64,000 nt of DNA from Pseudomonadota bacterium (GTDB lineage: Bacteria > Pseudomonadota > Alphaproteobacteria > Rhizobiales > Xanthobacteraceae): assembly GCA_023423415.1 (NCBI GenBank), contig JAFAFP010000156.1:21359-85358 (forward strand), read 5' to 3'. A program made the translations under genes and the position numbers. Of this stretch, positions 36,328-44,358 are shown piece after piece (the first letter of the stretch is position 1; each line of letters starts with the position of its first letter). The notes under the pieces were generated by a model. It was not told the origin of the DNA. It did not search any database and was given only the letters and a program-made list of their open reading frames with translations.

Positions 36328-37224
36328 ATGGCTGCGGTTACCGCCATTGGTCGTGCAATGCATGGCCATCGCGCAAGTTCGTTTAGCCTGGCGATAGCGA
36401 TTGGCGTCGCGACGGCGGCACTGACGATCCAGCCCGCATGTGCCCAGACCGTCAAACGCGAAATGACGGCGCAAGCAAAACCCGCAGCCAAGCGGGAGTC
36501 CAATTCCGCTGCTGACGAAATCGCCAAGCGTCGTGCTGCGCAACGCAAGACGTTCAGCGACGAGGAAATCATCGACGGCTTCTTCCGCACCGTGTTCGGT
36601 GCGGAATTCCACGTTGCCGGCCGCGTCGATCGCATTCGCAAATACGAGATGCCGGTGCGCGTCTATGCCGATAGTCGCGCCAAGCCTGATAGACGCGAGC
36701 AGCTTGCCGCCGTCGTCGCCGATATTGGAGCCAAGATTCCGCATCTTGACATCGCCATGGCCGACAAACGCAAGAATGCCAATGTCGTCGTGACCATGGT
36801 GCGCGACCGCGACATTGAAAAAACCATCCGGCAGTTCTATGGCCGCGAACAGGCGCAACGGATCGTACAATCGCTTGAGCCGCAATGCCTTTCGGGATTT
36901 CGTAAAGACGAGTTGTTCCGCATCCAGCATTCCGACGTGATCATTGCCGTCGATGCCGGCGATTTCATTTTCTATGACTGCATGTACGAGGAACTGCTAC
37001 AGGCGCTCGGGCCGATCAATGACGATGACAAGTTGCCCTGGACAATGTTCAACGACGACGTCCAGATGGGTTTCTTCGACATCTACGATCAGTACATCCT
37101 CAATATTCTCTATGATCCGCGCATCCGCGCAGGCATGTCCAAGGAGCAAGTGAAGGAACTGCTGCCGAAGATCCTCCCGGAGGTGCGCGCCTGGATCACC
37201 AAGGTGAATGGGCTGAGGGAGTAG
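36328..37224 (+). CDS. Exported DUF2927 family protein
   Basis: A 298-aa protein with a signal-type N-terminus (FSLAIAIGVATAALTIQPACA, cleaved near AQT) and the DUF2927 domain. Typical segments are IIDGFFRTVFGAEF, VRVYADSRAKPDRREQL, the CMYEELLQALGPINDDDKLP stretch and a late DQYILNILYDPRIRAGMS. A cysteine pair (QCLSGF and DCMYEE) could form a disulfide in the periplasm. A lysine/alanine-rich spacer follows the signal peptide. The function is unknown; the domain has some look of a protease-like fold, but no catalytic motif is safe to name. Confidence 0.82.
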   Translation: MAAVTAIGRAMHGHRASSFSLAIAIGVATAALTIQPACAQTVKREMTAQAKPAAKRESNSAADEIAKRRAAQRKTFSDEEIIDGFFRTVFGAEFHVAGRVDRIRKYEMPVRVYADSRAKPDRREQLAAVVADIGAKIPHLDIAMADKRKNANVVVTMVRDRDIEKTIRQFYGREQAQRIVQSLEPQCLSGFRKDELFRIQHSDVIIAVDAGDFIFYDCMYEELLQALGPINDDDKLPWTMFNDDVQMGFFDIYDQYILNILYDPRIRAGMSKEQVKELLPKILPEVRAWITKVNGLRE

Positions 37225-37333
37225 GCTTTTCGCGACTTTCGAACCTGCCAGCGGTGCACGCGGCAGAGTGTTTCGCGTTACATTTCAGGACTCCGGGTTC
37301 GCGACGCCGTCGCGCCCTGGAATGACAAGGCGA

Positions 37334-38134
37334 CTACAATCCCTTCAACCAGCTGATAATCGCTCCGCGCGCCTGAAACGGCGTCGAGAGATGCATGCTG
37401 GGCGTGATCATGTATTTGCTCTTGGGATTCTTGGCGGCGGGGCTGAACGCATAATTCTTGCCGTGCAGGACAATCGGGTCGGCAATGCCGGCGACCCACA
37501 GGAACGGCACTGGCGCCATCGCAGCGGCGTTCCGTGGCATCACGGCCGGTCCGTCTGGATCAAACATACTGAGATAGACGACCGGTGTGGCCGTAATCGA
37601 GAATGGAATCCCCTGTGCAAGATCAGGGAACGATGTCCGCATATCGCCCTGACCGGCCGCGATCATTTGCTTGGCACGAGCAATCGCATTCTTGGTCCGG
37701 ACGCGCAACGCCCAGGCTTCCGGCAGGTGCCCCGGCGCAAGCGCGACGACGGCGTGGAGTCCGGGACGACGCGCCGCATAGCCAATGGCTGCATTCGCGC
37801 CGAGGCTGTGACCGATCACCGCGATGTTCGCGGCACCCGCCAGTTTCAGCCGCTCGACCGCGGCATCGATCTCGGTCATCGCCTGCTCGTAGGTGGCGTC
37901 GTAGATCCGACGTGCCGACCAGGGCAATTCCGGCGCCTCCACCAGCGCCCCTTCCCTGCGCAGCGATTCATTCAAGCCCTCGATCATCGAGGTGGGCGTT
38001 CCGCCCTTGCCGTGCAGCAAGACAATGCCAAGGCCGGAGAGATTGTGGGGTTGCGCGACAGCATCGGACAGTCCGATACCCAAAGCAGCCGCGAGCAAGG
38101 CGCAGAGCCGCATGACGACGATCGACACACGCAT
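37334..38134 (-). CDS. Exported alpha/beta-hydrolase
   Basis: A 266-aa serine hydrolase-fold protein. A signal peptide (VVMRLCALLAAALGIGLSDA, cleaved near VAQ) puts it in the periplasm. IVLLHGKGGTPTSM is the oxyanion-side motif, the nucleophile is in VIGHSLGANAA, and a late PFLWVAGIADPIV and MHLSTP supply likely aspartate and histidine. The ATG at 38134 has a GGCGGGA site; an ATG six codons earlier is possible. The substrate is unknown. It sits just downstream of the ABC transporter operon on the same strand, but 77 bases separate them. Confidence 0.78.
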   Translation of the reverse strand: MRVSIVVMRLCALLAAALGIGLSDAVAQPHNLSGLGIVLLHGKGGTPTSMIEGLNESLRREGALVEAPELPWSARRIYDATYEQAMTEIDAAVERLKLAGAANIAVIGHSLGANAAIGYAARRPGLHAVVALAPGHLPEAWALRVRTKNAIARAKQMIAAGQGDMRTSFPDLAQGIPFSITATPVVYLSMFDPDGPAVMPRNAAAMAPVPFLWVAGIADPIVLHGKNYAFSPAAKNPKSKYMITPSMHLSTPFQARGAIISWLKGL

Positions 38135-38211
38135 GGATCCCGCCCGAATCATCTACCGATCATAGGCAGAGGCCACCTCTTTCGCGACCCCGCCAGGCTC
38201 TGCCAGAAGCC

Positions 38212-38916
38212 CTATTCGGCGACGCCAATCAGCTTGGTCAGCCGCTCCGGATCATCGCGCAGGGTCTGCGAGGGACCGTCATACACCACCCTCCCCTTGT
38301 CCATGACCACCGTCCGCGGCGAAAATGCGAGCGCAACGCGGCTATTTTGCTCCACCAGCACGATGGTCAGGGCACCCTCGTCACGCAGCTTGCCGATCAC
38401 GTCTTGCAACGTTTCAACGAGGACCGGGGCAAGCCCTTCGGTCGGCTCATCCATTAACAGAACGGACGGGTTGGTCATCAAGGCCCGGGCGATCGACAGC
38501 ATCTGCTGTTCCCCGCCCGACAATTGATTGCCCATGTTGCCGAGCCGCTCGCGCAAACGCGGGAACAGCGAGTAGATACGCTCGTCGGTCCAGTAGCCGG
38601 ATCGCTGCGCGATTTCGAGATTTTCCTTCACTGACAGGGACGGAAAGATCTCGCGCTCCTGCGGCACAAAGCCAAGGCCTTTCAATGCCCGCTTGTAAGG
38701 CGGCAACACAGCGATGTTCTGAGTGTCGAGCAGCACCTCGCCGCCGCGCATGGTGGTGTGGCCCATGGCGGTCGCAAGCAGCGTGGTCTTGCCGACGCCG
38801 TTGCGGCCGATGATGCTCACGCTCTCGCCGGGAGCGAGGGACAGGCTGAGATTCTCAAGGACAACGGTCTCGCCATAGCCCGCCGACACGTTTTTCCATT
38901 CAAGCGCACTAGCCAT
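38212..38916 (-). CDS. livF: Branched-chain amino acid-type ABC transporter ATPase (LivF)
   Basis: A 234-aa LivF-type ATPase. Walker A is GRNGVGKTTLL, signature LSGGEQQMLSIARAL, and Walker B VLLMDEPTEGLAP, where the EGLAP ending is characteristic of LivF. The last gene of a livKHMGF set; its start overlaps livG by 8 bases. In this context the transporter probably imports an aromatic or related acid rather than leucine, because it is co-directional with ring-cleavage and CoA-type enzymes. Confidence 0.92.
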   Translation of the reverse strand: MASALEWKNVSAGYGETVVLENLSLSLAPGESVSIIGRNGVGKTTLLATAMGHTTMRGGEVLLDTQNIAVLPPYKRALKGLGFVPQEREIFPSLSVKENLEIAQRSGYWTDERIYSLFPRLRERLGNMGNQLSGGEQQMLSIARALMTNPSVLLMDEPTEGLAPVLVETLQDVIGKLRDEGALTIVLVEQNSRVALAFSPRTVVMDKGRVVYDGPSQTLRDDPERLTKLIGVAE

Positions 38917-39664
38917 GAGCCGCCTGCCCTAGATAAACGGCGCGGACATCGGGATTGGCGGCGATCTCCTTCGGCGTACCTTCCGCAAAGATACGCCCGC
39001 CAACCAACACCGTGATGCGCTCGGCGAAGCGGAAAACAAGATCCATGTCGTGTTCGATAATCAGCACGGCGATCTCTTTCGGCAACCGCGCGATGGCGTC
39101 GAGAATGATATGGCTTTCCGCGCTCGGCACGCCCGCCGCCGGTTCGTCCAGCAGGAGCACCTTGGGTGCGAGCCCGAGTGCGATCGCAATCTCGACAAGT
39201 CGCTGGCGACCATACGGCAATTCAGAAATCTTGCGGGAAGCGACATCCTGCAGATGCAACATCTCAAGCAGGTTCATGGACGCCGCGATGACGTCCTTGC
39301 GCAACCCGGCGGGCCTTAACATTGATGGCGCGGCGCCAAGCTGCTCGGCGACCGGAATATAGACGTTCTCCAGCACGGATAGTCCACGGAACAGGCGATT
39401 GATCTGGAATGTGCGCGCAAGGCCTCGTTTGACACGCTCTGCCTGCGCAACCTGCGTCACATCATCGCCGTTGAGGAAGACCTGTCCCTGGGTCGGCGCC
39501 AGCACACCGGTCAGAAGATTGATGAAAGTGGTCTTGCCTGCGCCATTCGGGCCAATCAATGCGTGCCGCGCACCGATACCAAGACTGAAATTGATGTCGC
39601 TCGCCGCAGCCAGCGCACCGAACCTCTTTCCAACGCTGCGCGCTTCAAGAAGGGCGGCGCTCAT
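38909..39664 (-). CDS. livG: Branched-chain amino acid-type ABC transporter ATPase (LivG)
   Basis: A 251-aa LivG-type ATPase. Walker A is GPNGAGKTTFI, and the Q-loop region has the LivG hallmark RTFQINRLFRGLSVLENV. The signature region is modified: SELPYGRQRLVEIAIAL in place of LSYGxQR, which is common in this subfamily. Walker B is LLLDEPAAGVPSAE, with V-P replacing the usual L-N after AG. The ATG at 39664 overlaps the livM stop as ATGA. Confidence 0.92.
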   Translation of the reverse strand: MSAALLEARSVGKRFGALAAASDINFSLGIGARHALIGPNGAGKTTFINLLTGVLAPTQGQVFLNGDDVTQVAQAERVKRGLARTFQINRLFRGLSVLENVYIPVAEQLGAAPSMLRPAGLRKDVIAASMNLLEMLHLQDVASRKISELPYGRQRLVEIAIALGLAPKVLLLDEPAAGVPSAESHIILDAIARLPKEIAVLIIEHDMDLVFRFAERITVLVGGRIFAEGTPKEIAANPDVRAVYLGQAAHG

Positions 39665-40668
39665 GACGCAGGCTTCCCGCGCCACCGCGCCACGAGAGAC
39701 TCGAACACACCGATAATGCCGTTGCGGGCGAACAGCGCGATGATCATCAGCATCAGACCAAGGCCGAGCTGCCACGCCGTCGGATAGATTTTCGCGAGAT
39801 AATGTGAGAGCACCATATAGGCGACCGCACCGACGAATGCGCCATAGAGACGGCCGTAGCCCCCCAGCACCAGAATGATCAATACCGTTGCTGCGCGATC
39901 AAGGCTAAGCGTGCTCATGTTCACATAGGCATTGGATTGCGCCCACAGCGCACCGGCGACGCCCGCAATCGCCGCCGAGATCGCATACGAAATCACCAAT
40001 CGCTTTCGCACCGGTGCGCCGACGGCGTGCATGCGCAAGGTGTTTTCACGGATACCCGTGAGACTCTCTCCAAACGGAGAATAGACAATCGTCCGGACAA
40101 TCACGAAGCCGATAAAGAGGATACAGAGGATGTAAATGTATTGCGTAGTCGGGAACAGCGGGTTGAATTCGAAGATGCCGAAAATCGGATCGATCGGGAC
40201 ATTGTCGAGGCCGTCGTAACCGCCAGTCCATTCCTGCGCAAGATTGGCGCTCTCCTCCAGCAGCAGCATGATGCAGAGCGTCAACATCAGCAATGTCAGG
40301 CCGGTCGTGCGGAGCAGCACAAAGCCCGACAACAGCCCGAACACGGAAGCAACCACCGCCGCAATCAGCAATCCGCTCAGCGGCTCTGTCCAGATTCCGT
40401 GACGCGCCAGCATGCCAACCGTGTACGCGCCAATTCCGAAAAAGGCGGCGTGGCCCAGCGTCACGATCCCGGCATAACCAAGGACGAGATCGAGCGAGAG
40501 CGCGAACAGCACCATGACCAGCAGTTCGTTGCCGAAGCCGAGATGCCGCGGGAAGAGGAAAAAAAAGCCGATGGCCAGCAGCCACGGGATCGGCTCCCAC
40601 CAGCGCAACCGGTGACGGCCGACCAGCGCCTTGGTGGCCGGATGAGACGCGAAGTCCGATGCGCTCAT
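39661..40668 (-). CDS. livM: Branched-chain amino acid-type ABC permease (LivM)
   Basis: A 335-aa inner-membrane permease with about ten hydrophobic segments. The family hallmark YAGIVTLGHAAFFGIGAYTVGML lies near residue 65-87, and the EAA-like cytoplasmic loop near residues 205-235 reads SLTGIRENTLRMHAVGAPVRK. Overlaps livH and livG by 4 bases at either end, so the two permeases and the first ATPase should be translated together. Confidence 0.93.
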   Translation of the reverse strand: MSASDFASHPATKALVGRHRLRWWEPIPWLLAIGFFFLFPRHLGFGNELLVMVLFALSLDLVLGYAGIVTLGHAAFFGIGAYTVGMLARHGIWTEPLSGLLIAAVVASVFGLLSGFVLLRTTGLTLLMLTLCIMLLLEESANLAQEWTGGYDGLDNVPIDPIFGIFEFNPLFPTTQYIYILCILFIGFVIVRTIVYSPFGESLTGIRENTLRMHAVGAPVRKRLVISYAISAAIAGVAGALWAQSNAYVNMSTLSLDRAATVLIILVLGGYGRLYGAFVGAVAYMVLSHYLAKIYPTAWQLGLGLMLMIIALFARNGIIGVFESLVARWRGKPAS

Positions 40669-41540
40669 GCGTCCTTCCTCCCGAACAGGCCCTGCGGCCG
40701 CACCAGAAGGATCAGGATGGTGAGCGCATAGATGAACACCGTTCCGCCCTGCGGCACGTATTTCTTCAGGACGAAGTCCATCACCCCGATCAACATCGCC
40801 GCATAAAACACACCGGTGATGCGCCCAAGTCCGCCGACCGCGACAACGATCAGGAAGAAGACGAGATATTTAAGCGTGTATTGCGGATCGAGTCCGAGGA
40901 ACTCGGCCCCCAATCCGCCGCCGATCGCCGCCATGCCGCTACCGAAGGCGAAGGTGATCGTGAACAGCCGATCGATGTTGATGCCAAGCGATTCCGCCAT
41001 CTTGCGGTTATCGACGGCCGCCCGGATCTGTGCGCCCATGCGGGTGCGCTCAAAGCCGAGCCACAATCCAACCGCAATCAATGAGCCGACGACGATCAGG
41101 AAAATGCTGTAGGTGCGATAAGAGGTGAAGCCGAGGTCCATCTGTCCACGCAGCCATGACGGCAGGATCAGCGGCTGCGTCTCCGGTCCGATGATGATGA
41201 TCACCGACGCAATCATCACGAAGGCGAGCCCGATCGAAAACAGCACCTGGTCGAGTTCGGCGGCGCGATAGAGTTTCGAATAGAACAGGCGTTCCAGCAC
41301 AACGCTCAGCGCGGCCGTCAGCACAAAGCCGAGGATGATCGCCGGGAAGAACGGCACGCCGAGCCGGTTCATCGACAGCACGATCACATAGCCGCCGATC
41401 ATGGCGAAGCCGCCATGGGCGAGATTGACGAAACCCATCAGACCCATCGTCACCGACAGGCCGACCGATACGATGAACAGCACCATGCCGGCGGCCAAGC
41501 CACCAAGCACGATGCCTGCCAGATCTTCCCCGAATATCAC
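40665..41540 (-). CDS. livH: Branched-chain amino acid-type ABC permease (LivH)
   Basis: A 291-aa permease. MGLMGFVNLAHGGFAMIGGYV near residue 32 is the LivH signature, and the coupling loop reads TRMGAQIRAAVDNRKMAESLGIN. The start is a GTG at 41540 with only a weak ribosome-binding site. It lies 81 bases after the binding-protein gene and overlaps livM as ATGA. Confidence 0.92.
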   Translation of the reverse strand: MIFGEDLAGIVLGGLAAGMVLFIVSVGLSVTMGLMGFVNLAHGGFAMIGGYVIVLSMNRLGVPFFPAIILGFVLTAALSVVLERLFYSKLYRAAELDQVLFSIGLAFVMIASVIIIIGPETQPLILPSWLRGQMDLGFTSYRTYSIFLIVVGSLIAVGLWLGFERTRMGAQIRAAVDNRKMAESLGINIDRLFTITFAFGSGMAAIGGGLGAEFLGLDPQYTLKYLVFFLIVVAVGGLGRITGVFYAAMLIGVMDFVLKKYVPQGGTVFIYALTILILLVRPQGLFGRKDA

Positions 41541-41621
41541 GACGCGTCCGTCCGCAGCATTGAAGCGAAGCCGCCGCCCGGAGCCGGACGGCGGCTGTTG
41601 CGTTCCCTCAGAGTGAAGCCG

Positions 41622-42818
41622 CTACTTGCCGCAAGGGCCGACCTTATTGGCCTTGCAGGCGTCCTTCACCGCTTCAATCTTGCCGATGTTCTTCTGCACC
41701 ACACGCCCATTCTGGAACGACGCCTGCGACAGATATTCGTTCATGACGATATCGCGTGTCTCGGGATCGATCTGGATCGGGCCGCGCGGGCTCTGATATT
41801 TCCAGCCTTTCAGCAGGGCGACGGCTTTCTCGCCATCGACCTTGCCCTTCAATTCCTTGACCGCATGCACGATCGCAGCCATGCCGTCCCATCCGGCCAC
41901 AGCCATGAAGTCCGGTGTCGAGTCCGCACCGTATTCCTTCTTCCAGGCCGCGACGAACTTCTTGTTCTCCGGATTGTCGAGATCCGCGTTGTAGTGGTGC
42001 ATGGTGATGAGGCCATCGGCGCTCTGCCCCATCGGCTGCAGCTTGGTGTCCTGGGTGATGTCGCCAGGGCCGATCAGCTTGATGCCGGCGTCTTTCATGC
42101 CGAGCGCTGCATAGGTACGCACGACGGCGGACGAGTGGTCGCCGCCCGGAACGAAGACGAAGAAAACGTCCGGCTTCTTGTCCTTGGCGCGCTGGAAGAA
42201 CGGCGTGAAATCCGGCACGGCATTGGCGCCGCCCATCGGAATCTCGTCGATCACCTTGCCGCCATTGGCTTCGAACGCCATCTTGAACGCCGCGAGGCTG
42301 TCCTTGCCGGGAGGGAAGTCGGTGTAGCCGATCACCGCAGTCTTGGCCTTCAGGTTTTTGACGGCCGCCTCACCCAGGGCATGGCCGGCGTGCCACATGC
42401 TGAACGACGTGCGCACATAGTATGGTGACATATTGGTGATGTGGGCCGTGCCGGCATTCATCAGCACGGCGAGTTTCTTGCCGGCCGTGACCAACGGAGC
42501 GGTCGCGATTGCGTTCGGTGAGTAGACCCAGCCCGCCAATACGTCGACGTTGTCCTGCGTCAGCAATTCCTGAACGACAATCTTGGCTGTCGCGCCGCTG
42601 GCATCCTTCACGTCGCGCTTGATCAGGGTGATCTTGTACGGCTTGATCTCGTCGGCATGCGTTTTGAGGTAGAGCTCGGCCCCGCGGTCGATCGGTTGCG
42701 ACAGCTCGGCCCCGACACCGGTGAACGGTAGCGCCAGACCGACCTTGACTTCCTGAGCCTGCGCGACCCCAGCGGCAAGGCCGAGGGCCAAACCCGCTAT
42801 AGCAATCCGATTCATCAT
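41622..42818 (-). CDS. ABC transporter substrate-binding protein (LivK type)
   Basis: A 398-aa periplasmic type I binding protein. It has a signal peptide (MMNRIAIAGLALGLAAGVAQ, cleaved near AQA) and then EVKVGLALPFTGVGAELSQP, the common start of this family. The ATG at 42818 has GGGAGG seven bases upstream. A C-terminal cysteine pair (KDACKANKVGPCGK) probably forms a disulfide. The ligand cannot be deduced; members of this group bind aromatic acids as well as amino acids. Two hairpins lie in the 163-base gap before it. Confidence 0.9.
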   Translation of the reverse strand: MMNRIAIAGLALGLAAGVAQAQEVKVGLALPFTGVGAELSQPIDRGAELYLKTHADEIKPYKITLIKRDVKDASGATAKIVVQELLTQDNVDVLAGWVYSPNAIATAPLVTAGKKLAVLMNAGTAHITNMSPYYVRTSFSMWHAGHALGEAAVKNLKAKTAVIGYTDFPPGKDSLAAFKMAFEANGGKVIDEIPMGGANAVPDFTPFFQRAKDKKPDVFFVFVPGGDHSSAVVRTYAALGMKDAGIKLIGPGDITQDTKLQPMGQSADGLITMHHYNADLDNPENKKFVAAWKKEYGADSTPDFMAVAGWDGMAAIVHAVKELKGKVDGEKAVALLKGWKYQSPRGPIQIDPETRDIVMNEYLSQASFQNGRVVQKNIGKIEAVKDACKANKVGPCGK

Positions 42819-42896
42819 TTGCAGTCCTCCCAGGAGCCGCTTCAGCGGCATGAATTCATTGTCCCAATCATAGTGGGCCGGGAGGACTCTCCGCAA

Positions 42897-42978
42897 GCGG
42901 GCCGAAGGGTGCATATTGAAGCACATCCGGCCCGCGATGCGGTGCAGAAGGCCGCACGAGCAGGGTTAATCCTGCTCG
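42897..42978 (-). promoter_or_regulatory. Two hairpins between the dioxygenase and binding-protein genes
   Basis: GCGGGCCG/CGGCCCGC (42897-42904 and 42928-42935) encloses an inner GTGC/GCAC pair, and CGAGCAGG/CCTGCTCG (42957-42964 and 42971-42978) forms a second perfect stem. Neither is followed by a T-tract, so they more likely protect or process the transcript than end it. Confidence 0.5.
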
Positions 42979-42981
42979 ATA

Positions 42982-43536
42982 TTACATTTGCGCCCAGCCT
43001 TCAGGCGGCGTTTTGCCGGGATGGATGGTGCCGCAATTTTTGCAGGTTCGGGCCTTTTCGTCGGAATAGAAGGCTTCGAACAACGGCGGCAAATCCTTGA
43101 CGATATCCTTCACCTGCACTTCGACGCGGTGCACCTTCTCGCCGCACTTAAAGCAGAACCATTCAAAACCATCGCGCATGTCGTCAAAGCGCGTGCCCTC
43201 GACCACGAGGCCGATCGACCCTTCCATCGGCCTTTGCGGCGAATGGCGAACATGCGGCGGCAGCATAAACACGTCACCTTCCTTGATCACGATGTCGTAG
43301 ATCTTCCCGTTCTCGGCGATCTTCAGCATCATGTCGCCCTTGAGCTGATAGAAGAACTCCTCGACCGGATCGTCATGGAAATCCACGCGTTTGTTGGGGC
43401 CGCCGACGATCATCACCACCATGCCGGTCTTTTCGTCAAACAATTGCTTGTTCGAGACCGGCGGCTTCAGGTTGCTCTTGTTGCGCTCAATCCAGTCCTG
43501 GAAGTTGAACGGCTTCAGCGTTGGATGAGCGGTCAT
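42982..43536 (-). CDS. 3-hydroxyanthranilate 3,4-dioxygenase-like cupin
   Basis: A 184-aa cupin that strongly resembles bacterial 3-hydroxyanthranilate 3,4-dioxygenase, which opens the ring of 3-hydroxyanthranilate to 2-amino-3-carboxymuconate semialdehyde. Likely iron ligands are H54, E60 and H95 (FHDDPVEEFFY, PPHVRH), and arginines R50 and R97 are placed for substrate carboxylate and oxygen. The C-terminal rubredoxin-like iron site of the bacterial enzyme is present as C128/C131 and C165/C168. AGGAG precedes the start. No aminocarboxymuconate semialdehyde decarboxylase or aminomuconate genes accompany it, so the physiological substrate may differ. Confidence 0.88.
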   Translation of the reverse strand: MTAHPTLKPFNFQDWIERNKSNLKPPVSNKQLFDEKTGMVVMIVGGPNKRVDFHDDPVEEFFYQLKGDMMLKIAENGKIYDIVIKEGDVFMLPPHVRHSPQRPMEGSIGLVVEGTRFDDMRDGFEWFCFKCGEKVHRVEVQVKDIVKDLPPLFEAFYSDEKARTCKNCGTIHPGKTPPEGWAQM

Positions 43537-43552
43537 CGATATCTCCTATCGT

Positions 43553-44350
43553 TCATCGGTGTGTCGCACCGCCATCGACCGTGAGGCATTGCCCGGTCAG
43601 AAAAGCGGCGTTGTCGGAGGCCAGAAACAGTGCGGTCCCGACCAGGTCCTCGGGCGTTTCAGGGCGAGGAATACATTGTTGGGCGACAATGCGCACCTTC
43701 TGTTCCGGCGAGACCGTCTTGCGCTCAATTTCGGTGAAGGTCGCCCCCGGCAAGATGGCATTCACGGTGATGCCGTCCGGCCCGAGTTCACGGGCCATCG
43801 ACCCGGTCATACCCGCCAACGCGCCTTTCGAGGCAATGTAGTGCATGTAATTCGGCCGCCCCATCGTCACCGCACCGGAGGCCATGTTGATGATGCGGCC
43901 CCATTTTGCGCGCCGCATGGCAGGAAGCACCGCCCGCGAACACAGGAACGGGCCGGTTACATTCACGCGCAGCACTTGTTCCCATTCCTCGAGTGGGATC
44001 TGGTCGAACGGCCGCATCTCCAGGGTCGAGAAGATACCGGCATTGTTGATCAGGATATCGATGCGGCTATAGCGCTCCTCGACCGCCGCAACCATCGCAG
44101 CAATGGAATCCGGCTGCGATACGTCAGTTGTGACGGCAAAGGCGTGTCCCTTCTCCTCCACGATTTCCTCGGCAACCGCCTCGCCGCTTGCGGCATTGCG
44201 CTCGGCAATCACGGCAACGGCTCCGCATCGCGCAAAGGCTTTGGCGAACACCTTGCCGATGCCCTGCCCGGCGCCGGTGATGATGACCACGCGATCCTTC
44301 AGCGATGCGAAGTCGGTCTGCGGCGGCACAATCTGTGTCTGGACTGCCAT
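43553..44350 (-). CDS. Short-chain dehydrogenase/reductase
   Basis: A 265-aa classical SDR. The NAD(P)-binding motif is IITGAGQGIGKVFA near residue 30, then NNAGIF, the serine-tyrosine-lysine triad in MASGAVTMGRPNYMHYIASKGA, and the C-terminal LTGQCLTVDGG. The glutamate/arginine after strand 2 (VIAERNAA) leaves cofactor preference unclear. The ATG at 44350 is used, with GAGG upstream; an ATG at 44362 overlaps the previous stop as ATGA. It lies 16 bases before the dioxygenase gene in one transcript. Confidence 0.9.
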   Translation of the reverse strand: MAVQTQIVPPQTDFASLKDRVVIITGAGQGIGKVFAKAFARCGAVAVIAERNAASGEAVAEEIVEEKGHAFAVTTDVSQPDSIAAMVAAVEERYSRIDILINNAGIFSTLEMRPFDQIPLEEWEQVLRVNVTGPFLCSRAVLPAMRRAKWGRIINMASGAVTMGRPNYMHYIASKGALAGMTGSMARELGPDGITVNAILPGATFTEIERKTVSPEQKVRIVAQQCIPRPETPEDLVGTALFLASDNAAFLTGQCLTVDGGATHR

Positions 44351-44358
44351 GTCCCGCC

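Noticed and set aside
38212..42818. The livKHMGF set as a true leucine/isoleucine/valine transporter
   Set aside because: The family name alone does not fix the ligand, and its operon neighbours are catabolic enzymes; I leave the substrate open.
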